Positions 1-10,453 are shown, counted from the first letter of the stretch. The stretch is 64,000 bases of DNA from CAWUEX02 sp038148375 (GCA_038148375.1 JAYQVH010000001.1:62001-126000), one strand, 5' to 3'. Made by a program: numbers and translations. The notes: a model not told the origin generated them from the letters alone.

Positions 1-809
1 AGGCCGAGCGATTCAAGGGCCTGGCGCGTGATACCCAAGCGGGCATCGGCCTGTGTTTGACTAAAGATGTCGAGATTGGTGGCGAAGACATAGGCATCAT
101 CGCCGCGGGCGAGCCAGCCGACGAACCAGCCCATGCCAGGGTCTGTGTCGACGGTCCAGCCAGTCTTGCCGGAGAGAACGTAACTGTCTCCGCGCTCGAC
201 AACGGCAATGTCTTTGACGGCGTCCAACACGCGCTGGGGAAACGGCAAGTCATTGAGATAGAGCCGTTTAAGGAAATCCACCTGCTGCCACGCGGTGATG
301 GTGTAACCGCGCATCACCCAGAACACGTCCAGAGTCTCGGAACTGATGTCTCCCGCGCCATAGGGAATGGCGGTGAGATACCCCTGCATACGCTCAAGGC
401 CGACCTGCCGTGCGACGCCTTGGTACGCAGGAAAAGCAGATGCGGCGAAGGCGGAGCGCAAGGTGTGATCCTTGTTCCACGCGGCGATGGGGCGCGTCTG
501 GCCATCCCATTTGAGGACCTGGGTGTCGGTGTCGGTGACGACGCCGGTGTCGAGCGCGATGAGGCTGTTGAAAATCTTGAACGTCGACGCAGGCGGGAAC
601 GATTTGGCGGCGCGCGCAGGATTATAAACCCGCGCTTCATTTGTGCTCACGTTGACAATGACGAAGGTGCCCTCCGTGCCGGCGGCGTCGAAGGCGCTGC
701 CGAGGTCCGGGAGGTCTTCAATGACGTTTGGACCTTGCGCCCATGCGATAGGACACACTGACGGCAACGTCAGAGCGACGGCAGTGATCAGGTCACGGAG
801 ATTAGGCAT
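1..809 (-). CDS. Class D (OXA-type) beta-lactamase homologue, 3' end outside window
   Basis: Translation from the ATG at 807-809 runs open to the window edge (269 codons). A signal peptide (about residues 1-24, ending AWA) precedes a serine penicillin-recognising domain. Visible motifs are the nucleophile box S75-T-F-K78, the KTG box at 215-217 (SGKTGW) and GWFVGW, with the order and spacing of OXA enzymes. FW at 163-164 matches the conserved Trp of the omega region. Two class D motifs differ: S-x-V reads SAF (124-126) and Y-G-N reads YGA (150-152). By family it would be a periplasmic, carboxylated-lysine serine hydrolase, but these changes make lactamase activity uncertain. It lies 14 nt after the upstream dehydrogenase gene and may be the last cistron of the sucA-sucB-lpdA direction. 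Confidence 0.85.
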   Translation of the reverse strand, partial: MPNLRDLITAVALTLPSVCPIAWAQGPNVIEDLPDLGSAFDAAGTEGTFVIVNVSTNEARVYNPARAAKSFPPASTFKIFNSLIALDTGVVTDTDTQVLKWDGQTRPIAAWNKDHTLRSAFAASAFPAYQGVARQVGLERMQGYLTAIPYGAGDISSETLDVFWVMRGYTITAWQQVDFLKRLYLNDLPFPQRVLDAVKDIAVVERGDSYVLSGKTGWTVDTDPGMGWFVGWLARGDDAYVFATNLDIFSQTQADARLGITRQALESLG

Positions 810-823
810 GGGGCAGATTACCC

Positions 824-1864
824 CTATTGCACCTTAATGACGACCTTGCCGAGCTTGGCGCCGCTTTTCATGTAGGCGATGGCGTCCATGATCTCATCGA
901 AGCCAAAGGTTCTGTCGATGACGGGATGAACGTCGTTACGCACCATCGCGTTGATCATGTCGACGAACATGCGGCGGCTGCCGACGATAATGCCCTTAAT
1001 GGTCAGGTCCTTGAGGATGAGGTTGGGAAATTTCGCCAGGGCCGGGGCCGGTCTGGCGTCAGACCCGTGGGTCACGGGATTCGCGCCAATATACATGATG
1101 CGCCCGCCCGAAGCGGCGGCGAGCAGGCATTGCTCCATCTCGGCCATACCGACGTTGTTGAGAATGACGTTGCCGCCGCGTCCGCCAGTGAGGTCCATCA
1201 CCGCTTCGGCCCAGTTGGGATGGGTGCGGTAGTTGATGCCGTCATCGGCGCCGAGTTCCTTCATGCGAGCGATCTTGTCGTCACTAGACGAAGTGACGAT
1301 GACCCGCGCGCCGAGCATCTTGGCCCACTGCATGCCGAACACGGACACCGCGCCGGTGCCGAGCGTGACAACGGTATCGGCGGGGCGGGTGCGCCCGGCT
1401 TCGACCACCGCGTTCCAGGCGGTGAGGCCCGGGCTTTGCAGGGTGCTGGCCTCTTCATAGCCGAGCGCGTCGGGCAGTTTGATCAGCGGCGCTTCGGGGA
1501 TGATGACCTGCTGCGCCAAAAAGCCATCGCGCGTGGCGCCGTAGTCTTCCTTGGTCCACTCCCACTGCCAGTCGCCGTCGAGCCATTTCCAGTAGTGGGT
1601 GAAGGTGATGCGGTCGCCGGGTTTGACCGAGGTCACTCCCGGACCGACCTTGAGCACGTCGCCGGCGTTGTCCGACAGGGGCACGCGGGTGAACGGCATT
1701 TTATTTGGCCCAAGCGCGCCTTCCATGATGGAGAGATCGCGCGCATTGACGCCGGTGGCGCGGACCTTCATCACCACTTCGCCATGGCCGGGCTCCGGGT
1801 CCGGCCGCTCGACCTTGTGCAGGTTAAAGCCGTGGGTGTAGTCGCCGATTTCGTAGACGTTCAC
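824..1864 (-). CDS. MDR-superfamily zinc-type alcohol dehydrogenase-like protein
   Basis: 346 aa. The N-terminal GroES-like domain (about 1-135) has GEVVMKVRATGVNARDL and the C-terminal Rossmann domain carries TLGTGAVSVFGMQWAK as nucleotide-binding loop. This is the medium-chain dehydrogenase/reductase layout; the catalytic-zinc Cys/His set of classical alcohol dehydrogenases is not evident (residue 40 region reads VNARD), so quinone-oxidoreductase-like NADPH chemistry is more likely than zinc alcohol oxidation. Substrate unknown. It starts 16 nt after the lpdA stop and ends 14 nt before the beta-lactamase-like start, so all could share a transcript. Confidence 0.85.
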   Translation of the reverse strand: MNVYEIGDYTHGFNLHKVERPDPEPGHGEVVMKVRATGVNARDLSIMEGALGPNKMPFTRVPLSDNAGDVLKVGPGVTSVKPGDRITFTHYWKWLDGDWQWEWTKEDYGATRDGFLAQQVIIPEAPLIKLPDALGYEEASTLQSPGLTAWNAVVEAGRTRPADTVVTLGTGAVSVFGMQWAKMLGARVIVTSSSDDKIARMKELGADDGINYRTHPNWAEAVMDLTGGRGGNVILNNVGMAEMEQCLLAAASGGRIMYIGANPVTHGSDARPAPALAKFPNLILKDLTIKGIIVGSRRMFVDMINAMVRNDVHPVIDRTFGFDEIMDAIAYMKSGAKLGKVVIKVQ

Positions 1865-1880
1865 GCGCCTGAGTCCGAAA

Positions 1881-3305
1881 TCACATGTGGATCGGGCGTT
1901 TATCCACCGCGAGGGCGGCTTCCTTGACCGCTTCGCCCAGCTGCGGGTGGGCGTGGCAGGTGCGCGCGATGTCCTCCGCCGCCGCGGTGAATTCCATGCC
2001 GACAGCGATTTCCATGATCAGGTCGCCGGCGGCGGGGCCGATGATGTGACAACCGAGCAGCTCGTCGGTCTTGGCGTCGGCGAGGATTTTGACGAAGCCG
2101 TCAGTATCACCATTGGCGCGAGCGCGGGAGTTGGCGGTGAACGGGAACTTGCCGGATTTGTACTCGACCCCGGCGTCTTTCAGCTGTTCTTCCGTCTTGC
2201 CGATGCCGGCGACTTCCGGCCAGGTGTAGACCACCGAGGCGATGGCGTCGTAGTTGATGTGCGGCGTCTGCCCGGCGAGCGCTTCAGCGACGACCACGCC
2301 TTCGTCCTCCGCCTTGTGCGCGAGCATCATGCCGCCGATGACATCACCGATCGCAAAGACGCCTTCGACATTGGTTTGATAGTGATCGTCGACTTCGACA
2401 AAGCCGCGGTCCGACACCTTTACGCCGGCCTTATCCAGGCCAAGGCCTTCGGTGTAGGGGCGCCGGCCGATGGCGACGAGCACCACATCGGCCTTGAGGG
2501 TTTCCGCATCGCCGCCCTTCGCGGGCTCCACTTTCAGCGTCACCCCACCCTTGCCGGACTTGGCTTCGGTGACCTTGGCGCCGAGTTTGAATTTCAGGCC
2601 CTGCTTTTCCAGGATACGCTGCATGTTCTTGCGCACTTCGGCGTCCATCGGCGGCAGAATGAAATCGAGATACTCGACCACGGTGACGTCCGCGCCGAGG
2701 CGGCGCCACACCGACCCCATTTCCAAACCGATGACGCCAGCGCCGACAACGACCATGGACTTGGGCACCTTGGAGAGTTCGAGCGCGCCAGTGGAGCTGA
2801 CGATCTGCTTTTCGTCGATGGTTACGCCCGGCAGCGGGGTGACGTCCGAGCCGGTGGCGATGAGGACGTTCTTGGCGGTGTAGGTCTGCGCCTTGCCTTT
2901 GCCGTCCGGCTTGACCGTGACTTCGTGCGCGCCGGTGGCGGACTTGGTGAGGCTGCCCTTGCCCTTGAGGTATTCGACCTTGTTTTTCTTGAACAGGAAT
3001 TCGATGCCGGAGGTGTTCTGGCTGACGACATCGTCCTTGCGCGCCATCATGGTCTTGAGGTCGAGCTTGACGTCGCCGACCTTAATGCCGTGATCGGCGA
3101 AGTGATGGTTGGCTTCGTCGAACAAGTGCGAGGACTGCAACAGCGCCTTCGACGGGATGCAGCCGACATTGAGGCAGGTGCCGCCGAGGGTACCGCGGCT
3201 TTCCACGCAGGCGGTCTTGAGGCCGAGTTGGGCGGCGCGGATGGCGCAGACGTAACCGCCGGGGCCGCCGCCGATGACAATGACGTCGTAAGAAGAGTCG
3301 CTCAT
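1881..3305 (-). CDS. lpdA: Dihydrolipoyl dehydrogenase (E3)
   Basis: 474 aa flavoprotein that reoxidises dihydrolipoamide of the 2-oxoglutarate dehydrogenase complex with NAD+. The N-terminal FAD motif VIGGGPGG, the redox-active disulfide GGTCLNVGCIPSK, the second nucleotide-binding motif VVGAGVIGLEMG, and the C-terminal His-Glu pair in HAHPQLGEAV are all present. Length is normal. It is third in the sucA-sucB-lpdA order with a 52-nt gap after sucB that contains a short hairpin (TCCCGC/GCGGGA, 3333-3348), so it is probably the complex-dedicated E3, although pyruvate dehydrogenase could share it. Confidence 0.97.
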   Translation of the reverse strand: MSDSSYDVIVIGGGPGGYVCAIRAAQLGLKTACVESRGTLGGTCLNVGCIPSKALLQSSHLFDEANHHFADHGIKVGDVKLDLKTMMARKDDVVSQNTSGIEFLFKKNKVEYLKGKGSLTKSATGAHEVTVKPDGKGKAQTYTAKNVLIATGSDVTPLPGVTIDEKQIVSSTGALELSKVPKSMVVVGAGVIGLEMGSVWRRLGADVTVVEYLDFILPPMDAEVRKNMQRILEKQGLKFKLGAKVTEAKSGKGGVTLKVEPAKGGDAETLKADVVLVAIGRRPYTEGLGLDKAGVKVSDRGFVEVDDHYQTNVEGVFAIGDVIGGMMLAHKAEDEGVVVAEALAGQTPHINYDAIASVVYTWPEVAGIGKTEEQLKDAGVEYKSGKFPFTANSRARANGDTDGFVKILADAKTDELLGCHIIGPAAGDLIMEIAVGMEFTAAAEDIARTCHAHPQLGEAVKEAALAVDKRPIHM

Positions 3306-3357
3306 ATCACATCCCGTTTCGTCTTAGGTGCGTCCCGCGGCTGCGGGATCGAAAGGC

Positions 3358-4629
<1,272 letters not shown>

Positions 4630-4668
4630 AGCGTCCTGGGATCCTGACCGGAAAGGGTTTCAGTTGAA

Positions 4669-7593
4669 TTATTCTGCGGCGAGCTTGGTCACGCGCCGGA
4701 AGGGTTGCGGAATCTCATCGATCGGCGTTTTCAACGCCCACTCGACAAGCTGGTTCTGTTCTCTGACGTGGACCTTCATAAGACCGGTGGCCGGCGACGC
4801 GGCGGGCATGCGCCCGGCATACACCGGACGCGTGGCTTTAATATCGATGCCATCGAGCGCGAATTCGATGCGGCGATCGACAAAAGTCCAGGAGCCCATG
4901 TTGGCCGGCTCTTCCTGACACCACACGACGTCGGCGTTTTTGTATTTCTTCAGTTCTTCCTGCAGCGTTTCCTTCGGCCACGGATAAAGCTGCTCGACAC
5001 GCAGGATGGCGACATCTTTGATCCCGGCATCCTCGCGTGCCTGCAGCAGATCATAATAGACCTTGCCCGAGCACAGCACGACGCGCTGGACCTTGGCCGC
5101 TGCCACGAGTTTTTCGGTCTCGCCGATAACACGCTGGAACTGCGACGTGGTGTTGAAGTCCGACAGCGGGCTGACACACTTCTTGTGCCGCAGAAGCGAC
5201 TTCGGCGTCATGATGACCAGCGGCTTGCGGAAATCGCGGCGGACTTGGCGGCGCAGGGCGTGGAAGTAATTGGCCGGCGTGGTCAGGTTGCAGACCTGCC
5301 AGTTGTCGTTGCCGCACATCTGCAGATAGCGCTCCATGCGCGCCGAGGAGTGCTCCGGCCCCTGGCCTTCGTAGCCGTGCGGCAGCAAGAGCACCAGACC
5401 TGACAGACGCAGCCACTTGCTTTCGCCGGACGAGATGAACTGATCGATGATCATCTGCGCGCCGTTGGAGAAATCGCCAAACTGCGCTTCCCACAGCACC
5501 AGGGCGTGAGGTTCCGCCAGGGAGTAGCCGTACTCGAAGCCGACGATGGACAATTCCGACAGCGGACTGTCGATGACTTCGCAGAACTCCTGATCCTTGC
5601 GGATATTGTTGAGCATCACGTAGCGGGCTTCGGTTTTCTGATCGACCAGCGATGCGTGCCGCTGCGAGAACGTGCCGCGGCGGCAGTCCTGCCCGGACAG
5701 ACGCACGGGCGCGCCTTCGATCAACAGCGTGCCGAAAGCAAGCGCCTCTCCGGTGGCCCAGTCAATGCCCTCGCCGGACTCGATGGCTTGCTTCTTGGCC
5801 TTGAGCTGACGCGCGATCTTGGAGTTGACCTTGAAGTCCGCCGGCACCGTGGCGAGAGCCGTTCCGACCTCCTTCAGCGTGTCGACCGCCACACCGGTCT
5901 TATGTTCCTGATATTCTTCTTCGCCGGCGAGCTGGTCGAGGCCCTTCCACGCGCCTTCCAGCCAGTCCGCCTTGTTGGGGCGGTAGGAGGCCGCGGACTC
6001 GAAATCCACTTCCATCATGTGCAGAAACTGGCTCATCTGCGTATCGGCCTGCTCTTGGGTGATCAGACCTTCAGCGACGAGCTTGTCGGCATAGATGGTG
6101 CGCGCCGTCGGATGCTTGCCGATCTTGTCGTACATCAGCGGCTGCGTGAACTTCGGTTCATCGCCTTCGTTGTGGCCGTGGCGGCGGTAGCACACCAGAT
6201 CGATCACCGCGTCGACGCCGAACTCCTGACGGAACTCGGTGGCGATGCGCGCACAGTGCACGACCGCTTCCGGGTCGTCACCGTTGACGTGGAAGATCGG
6301 CGCTTCGACCATCTTGGCAATGTCGGTGCAGTACAAACCGGAGCGGCTGTATTGCGGCGTGGTGGTGAAGCCGATCTGATTGTTGATGACGAAGTGCAGC
6401 GTCCCGCCGGTGGTGTAGCCCTCGATCTGCGAGAAGCCGAAGCACTCAGCGATGATGCCCTGACCGGCGAACGCGGCATCGCCGTGCAGCAGCAGGCCCA
6501 TGACCTTCTTGCGGTCCGTATCCTCAAGCTGTTCCTGCTTGGCCCGGACCTTGCCGAGCACGACGGCGTCGACCACTTCCAGATGCGACGGGTTGGCGGT
6601 CAGAGACAGGTGAACCTTGTTGCCGTCGAACTCACGGTCCGCCGAGGTGCCGAGGTGATATTTCACGTCGCCGGAGCCTTCGACGTCGTCCGGGTTGGGC
6701 GAGTTGCCCTGGAACTCGGAGAAGATCGCCGTGAACGGCTTGTGCATGACGTTGACGAGGATGTTCAAGCGGCCGCGGTGGGCCATGCCGAGCACGACTT
6801 GTTCGACGCCGAGCTTGCCACCGACTTTGAGGATTTGCTCAATCGCCGGGACAGCGGCCTCGCCGCCGTCGAGACCGAAGCGCTTGGTGCCGGTGTACTT
6901 GGTGCCGAGAAATTTCTCGAAGCCTTCCGCTTCGGTCATGCGCTCGAGGATGGCTTTCTTGCCGTTCTCGGAGAAGTCGGTCTGGTTGCGCTCGCTCTCG
7001 ATGCGCTTTTGCAGCCAGTACTTCTGATCCGGATCCTGAATGTGGGTGAATTCAACACCGATCGAACCGCAGTACGTGTCCTTCAGAATCTGTAGAATGT
7101 GATTCAGCGGGGCACTGTCCATACCCAGAACCCCGCCGAGATAAATGTCGCGGTCGAAGTCTTCGTCCTTGAAGCCGTGGACCTTGGGATCGAGTTCCGG
7201 ATGGAACTCGACCTTCTGCAGACCGAGCGGATCGAGTTTGGCGATCTGGTGACCGCGGGCGCGGTACGCGCGGATCAGCTGCAGGGCATGAATGGAATCT
7301 TCGATCTTGCGCAGCATGGCAGACGAATCACCGGCGGGCGCGGCCTTGCCGTTGCCCTTCGCCGCCGCCGGCGCCGCATCGGGATCGGCCACGCCGATGA
7401 CCGCCGCGTCCGACGGCGCCCAACTGGCACCATCAAGCTCGCCAAGCAACTCACCGGCCTCGTCGCCGAGATCGCGGAAAAAACCGCTCCACGACGCGTC
7501 AACCGAGGACGGGTCGCGCAAATACTGGGCATAAAGTTCGGCCACGAACGTCGCGTTCGCGCTGGACAGAAAAGTGGGATCCACTGGGTTCAA
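4669..7593 (-). CDS. sucA: 2-oxoglutarate dehydrogenase E1 component
   Basis: 974 aa thiamine-diphosphate enzyme that decarboxylates 2-oxoglutarate in the TCA cycle. The N-terminal E1o signature ANATFVAELYAQYLRDP, the ThDP/Mg binding stretch with HGDAAFAGQG, and the transketolase-like C-terminal domain (FEYGYSLAEP, HGYEGQGPEHSSAR) are present. The 7593 start is a TTG placed very close to a GGGGGG Shine-Dalgarno-like run; the in-frame GTG at 7584 has better spacing and may be the real start. It heads sucA-sucB-lpdA. In many alphaproteobacteria it directly follows sucD, but here about 5 kb of other genes separates the two. Confidence 0.96.
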   Translation of the reverse strand: MNPVDPTFLSSANATFVAELYAQYLRDPSSVDASWSGFFRDLGDEAGELLGELDGASWAPSDAAVIGVADPDAAPAAAKGNGKAAPAGDSSAMLRKIEDSIHALQLIRAYRARGHQIAKLDPLGLQKVEFHPELDPKVHGFKDEDFDRDIYLGGVLGMDSAPLNHILQILKDTYCGSIGVEFTHIQDPDQKYWLQKRIESERNQTDFSENGKKAILERMTEAEGFEKFLGTKYTGTKRFGLDGGEAAVPAIEQILKVGGKLGVEQVVLGMAHRGRLNILVNVMHKPFTAIFSEFQGNSPNPDDVEGSGDVKYHLGTSADREFDGNKVHLSLTANPSHLEVVDAVVLGKVRAKQEQLEDTDRKKVMGLLLHGDAAFAGQGIIAECFGFSQIEGYTTGGTLHFVINNQIGFTTTPQYSRSGLYCTDIAKMVEAPIFHVNGDDPEAVVHCARIATEFRQEFGVDAVIDLVCYRRHGHNEGDEPKFTQPLMYDKIGKHPTARTIYADKLVAEGLITQEQADTQMSQFLHMMEVDFESAASYRPNKADWLEGAWKGLDQLAGEEEYQEHKTGVAVDTLKEVGTALATVPADFKVNSKIARQLKAKKQAIESGEGIDWATGEALAFGTLLIEGAPVRLSGQDCRRGTFSQRHASLVDQKTEARYVMLNNIRKDQEFCEVIDSPLSELSIVGFEYGYSLAEPHALVLWEAQFGDFSNGAQMIIDQFISSGESKWLRLSGLVLLLPHGYEGQGPEHSSARMERYLQMCGNDNWQVCNLTTPANYFHALRRQVRRDFRKPLVIMTPKSLLRHKKCVSPLSDFNTTSQFQRVIGETEKLVAAAKVQRVVLCSGKVYYDLLQAREDAGIKDVAILRVEQLYPWPKETLQEELKKYKNADVVWCQEEPANMGSWTFVDRRIEFALDGIDIKATRPVYAGRMPAASPATGLMKVHVREQNQLVEWALKTPIDEIPQPFRRVTKLAAE

Positions 7594-7638
7594 TCCCCCC
7601 GCTAGGCGCCGGACAGCTCCAGCGCGTCAGAATCTCCC

Positions 7639-7667
7639 AGTTTAGACGAAAAATCCGGCCATAACAA
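7639..7667 (-). promoter_or_regulatory. Candidate sigma70 promoter for sucAB-lpdA
   Basis: On the minus strand TTGTTA (7662-7667) and TAAACT (7639-7644) are separated by 17 nt, about 45-50 nt upstream of sucA. Pattern match only. Confidence 0.4.
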
Positions 7668-7695
7668 CGCGTTAACGGCATCCGCCGTGTCCACG

Positions 7696-8367
7696 TTACT
7701 CCGCCGCGACAATCTCCTGGCCGCCGGCCTCGATCTTGGCGATGCACTCATCGACGGTCAGGACCTGGCCGAAAGCGAGCCGTACCGCGGCCAGCGTGGC
7801 ATCCTTGATCTGCTGCGCGGTCAGGCCCTGCATGCCGTGATTGCCCGTGCCGTCGGAAAGGAAGAACACCTTGTAGTCGCGCATATTGGCTTCACGGGCG
7901 GTGGTATCGCAGCACACATTGGTGGCAATGCCGCCGACGATGACCGAGTCGATGCCCTGGGAGCGCAGAATGAGATCGAGATCGGTGCCGGTGAAAGAGC
8001 CGTACCGCGGCTTGGTTAGCAGGACATCGGACTCTTCGACCTCGAGACTGTCATGCAGCTTGGCCGGATCGGTCCCCGCCGTGATCCCCCCCTTGCGGTT
8101 GGCGCCCGTGCTTTGCAAGTAAGCGGTCACGACCTCGGCCCCGACACCGCGGTTGGATCCGTCGGCTCGCAGCTCATTGATGGTGTGGATGACCATTACG
8201 CCGTGTTCGCGGCACACGCGCGCCAGCTTGTTGAGGCGCTGCACCACATCCGGGCCGTTTTCCGCCGAAAACTCGTAGCCTTCGACAAAGACGTTTTGCA
8301 GATCGACATTAATGAGCGCCGTGCGGGCGGGATCGATTGGCCAATCAATCATCGACATCGTCCACAT
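7696..8367 (-). CDS. Isochorismatase-family cysteine hydrolase
   Basis: About 220 aa. The fold is shown by ALINVDLQNVF (catalytic Asp region), the Lys in LLTKPRYGSFTGTDLD, and GIATNVCCDTTAREA containing the nucleophilic Cys; this is the Asp-Lys-Cys triad of isochorismatase-like hydrolases. The family includes nicotinamidases, ureidoacrylate/biuret hydrolases and N-carbamoylsarcosine amidases; I cannot pick the substrate. Starts at 8367, 8358 or 8352 (ATG each) are possible, and all overlap the end of the upstream membrane-protein gene, implying translational coupling. I chose 8367, with GGGCAGG a few nt upstream. Confidence 0.85.
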   Translation of the reverse strand: MWTMSMIDWPIDPARTALINVDLQNVFVEGYEFSAENGPDVVQRLNKLARVCREHGVMVIHTINELRADGSNRGVGAEVVTAYLQSTGANRKGGITAGTDPAKLHDSLEVEESDVLLTKPRYGSFTGTDLDLILRSQGIDSVIVGGIATNVCCDTTAREANMRDYKVFFLSDGTGNHGMQGLTAQQIKDATLAAVRLAFGQVLTVDECIAKIEAGGQEIVAAE

Positions 8368-8764
8368 CAACCTGCCCTGTAACCTTGCGCCGGACCAGGG
8401 AGAACGACATGCCGATGGCCAGCACGGTGGCAACCGCGACCAGCGCGATCCAGGCAATGACGGAGACGCTGTCGAGCGACAAAAGACCGAAATCCACCAG
8501 AACCCAAATCACCGCGGCGAAAAACGCAGCCGACAGGGCGACACCGAACGGGCCGAGAGATTCCCACGTGGCGTGACCGACAAAAGCGTAGGCCGCAAAC
8601 AGCACGATCCCCCCCAGCGCCTTGATGGGCAAGGACTCGGCACCGCCGCCGACAACCCAATTGTAATAGGAGAATCCCGATGGGTTGAACGTGATCAACA
8701 CCAGCACCAGACACAGTGCCCAGCGCCAGAGAAACCCTTTTCCGGTGATGCCGCCATCTGCCAT
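8345..8764 (-). CDS. DUF6524-like small membrane protein
   Basis: 139 aa with about four hydrophobic helices (WALCLVLVLITF, LGGIVLFAAYAFVG, VALSAAFFAAVIWVLVDF, VIAWIALVAVATVLAIGM). The pattern WxxxFxLVLxTFNPSGxSYxxW resembles the DUF6524 family, which has no assigned function. The ATG at 8764 is preceded by GGGAG at proper spacing, so longer upstream reading is unlikely. The acidic C-terminus (VDVDDVDD) overlaps the isochorismatase-like start. Confidence 0.75.
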   Translation of the reverse strand: MADGGITGKGFLWRWALCLVLVLITFNPSGFSYYNWVVGGGAESLPIKALGGIVLFAAYAFVGHATWESLGPFGVALSAAFFAAVIWVLVDFGLLSLDSVSVIAWIALVAVATVLAIGMSFSLVRRKVTGQVDVDDVDD

Positions 8765-8801
8765 GGGATGCTCCCGTTGCGGTAAGAATGAAGGGGGTAG
8801 C

Positions 8802-9692
8802 TTACTCGTCCGGCGCGACGGATTCAAAATCGAAGCCGGACGCTGCGCCGAGTACGCGCACCGCCGAGGGCGCCGGAAAGTGCGCCGGCATCAGCAGCGC
8901 GCCGGTATCGGCAATGTCGCCAAGCAGCTTGGTGCGTGTCTTGCGCGAAATGTCCTTGTCCCAGCAGAACGTACTCGACCAGTCCGGCCGCTCGATCTGT
9001 ACGGCATGGTGAATGGTGTCACCAACCATATACGCAACCTGCTTGCCGTCGCTGACATGGAGCACGACGTTGCCAGGGGTGTGACCGGGCGCGGGCATAA
9101 GGTGGATGCCCGGCTCGATCTCGTAGTCGTTGTCTACCAGGATGGCTTGACCGGCATCGAGGATGGGCTGGACGCTGTCATCCCAGGAGCGGTGATTGAC
9201 CGCATCGTCCGAGGTCGCGCGCACATGCTGCCAATGCTCGGCCTCGGACTTGGCGAAGATGTATTTGGCGTTGGGAAAGGTCGGGACCCAGCGGCCATCC
9301 AACAGCTTGGTGTTCCAGCCGACGTGGTCGGCGTGCAGATGCGTGCACATCACAAAATCGATACTTTCCGCCGGCACACCCGCCGCGGCGAGGTCGGCCA
9401 GGAACGTGCCGCTGCGCCGGTGCCAGTCCGGCAGCGCCGGGCGTTCCTTGTCGTTGCCGATGCAGGTATCGACCAGAATGGTGTTGCGGTCGGTGCGGAT
9501 GACAAGCGTGTGGAACGACATCATCAGCAGGTTTTGTCCCGCATCGTAGTAGCGCGGGTCCTTCGCCACCTTGCAGGCGGCAAACTCTTCCGGCGTCGCA
9601 TCCGGAAACAGGAACTCAGGCGGACGGAAGGAGCCTTCCATTTCCGTAATACGGACGATCTGAAACGGGCCGGGCATGTTCATGGCCGTCAT
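8802..9692 (-). CDS. Metallo-beta-lactamase-fold hydrolase
   Basis: 296 aa. The metal-binding HLHADHVGW (about residues 117-125) is the HxHxDH signature; APGHTPGNVV supplies the next His, VGDTIHHAV the bridging Asp, and MPAHFPAP a late His. This matches MBL-fold hydrolases of the lactonase/glyoxalase-II type (binuclear zinc or iron). No signal peptide is seen, so it is probably cytoplasmic and not a secreted carbapenemase. Substrate is not deducible. Possible starts at 9692, 9683 and 9677 (all ATG) lack a clear ribosome site. Confidence 0.85.
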   Translation of the reverse strand: MTAMNMPGPFQIVRITEMEGSFRPPEFLFPDATPEEFAACKVAKDPRYYDAGQNLLMMSFHTLVIRTDRNTILVDTCIGNDKERPALPDWHRRSGTFLADLAAAGVPAESIDFVMCTHLHADHVGWNTKLLDGRWVPTFPNAKYIFAKSEAEHWQHVRATSDDAVNHRSWDDSVQPILDAGQAILVDNDYEIEPGIHLMPAPGHTPGNVVLHVSDGKQVAYMVGDTIHHAVQIERPDWSSTFCWDKDISRKTRTKLLGDIADTGALLMPAHFPAPSAVRVLGAASGFDFESVAPDE

Positions 9693-9792
9693 AAAAGCCG
9701 CTACTGGCGCAGGTGTCCAGAGCTAGAGGCGTGTCCGATTAAGAACGCTCGCCGACCGGGCGGAATTTTGTTGGCCGCCGGGTCCGTGGGTT

Positions 9793-9871
9793 GTTTAGCC
9801 GCCGACCGGGCGGACTTATCGTTTAGCCGCCGACCGGGCGGACTCATCGTTTAGCCGCCGACCGGCCGGAC
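9793..9871. repeat. 28-bp tandem repeat duplicating the end of the acetyltransferase gene
   Basis: Units at 9793-9820 and 9821-9848 are near identical, and a third, 23-nt copy at 9849-9871 is the authentic last codons and stop of the adjacent GNAT gene. Each unit contains CCGCC-GACCG-GGCGG, able to fold into a 5-bp hairpin. Degenerate pieces of the same motif continue to about 9747. The array fills the space between the GNAT and MBL-fold genes. Confidence 0.85.
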
Positions 9872-10453
9872 CATGCACCACAACGGCAATCCGGTGGGCA
9901 GGTCGAAGTGTGCGGTAACCTGAAAGCCTTGACGCTGATAGAAGCGGACGTTGTCCTCAGACAAGGTGTCCAGGAAACAGACCTTGCCGCTGTCGTCGGC
10001 GCGCGCGAGCCCGTGCTGCAGCAATGCCGTGCCGACACCTCGGCCGGACGCCTGCGGATCGACACCGAGGATGTCGAGATACCAATGCGGGTCCTGAGGA
10101 CGGTGGCGTTCAATCAGCGGGATGACGTTCGTCACGTCCTGAAACTTTTGACCGGCAATGCGCCACAGCAGAAACGGCACCTGCAGACGGCTCAAGAAAC
10201 CGCCGGCCGGTTTTTCAGGCGTCAGCCACAGAGCCGCCGCCGCGCCGCCAGCAACTGTGTCGGCGTAGCCATCGCGCAGAATCATTTTCAAATAGGACTT
10301 GAAATACCGGGGTGCGCGATCGGCCCAGGCCGCGGCGTCGGGGACCATCCATTGATGGAATGGCTCGCGGGCGAAGGCCCGGGTCAGCGACTCCGCGACA
10401 GGACCGATGTCAGCGCGCCGCAGGCCGCGGGGAGTGAGTCCCTCCGGGGTCAT
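9851..10453 (-). CDS. GNAT-family N-acetyltransferase
   Basis: 200 aa from the ATG at 10453 (a TTG five codons upstream is also in frame; GGGGG lies upstream of the ATG). The acetyl-CoA pyrophosphate loop is visible as VDPQASGRGVGTALL, followed by the typical NVRFYQRQGF of the last GNAT helix/strand. The protein would transfer an acetyl group from acetyl-CoA to an unknown amine. The 3' end, including the stop codon, lies inside the tandem repeat, so extra copies of its last codons sit just downstream. Confidence 0.85.
   Translation of the reverse strand: MTPEGLTPRGLRRADIGPVAESLTRAFAREPFHQWMVPDAAAWADRAPRYFKSYLKMILRDGYADTVAGGAAAALWLTPEKPAGGFLSRLQVPFLLWRIAGQKFQDVTNVIPLIERHRPQDPHWYLDILGVDPQASGRGVGTALLQHGLARADDSGKVCFLDTLSEDNVRFYQRQGFQVTAHFDLPTGLPLWCMVRPVGG

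Noticed and set aside
8802..9692. Antibiotic-resistance metallo-beta-lactamase
   Set aside because: No signal peptide and length and motifs fit the general MBL-fold hydrolases, so resistance is not supported even with an OXA-like gene nearby.
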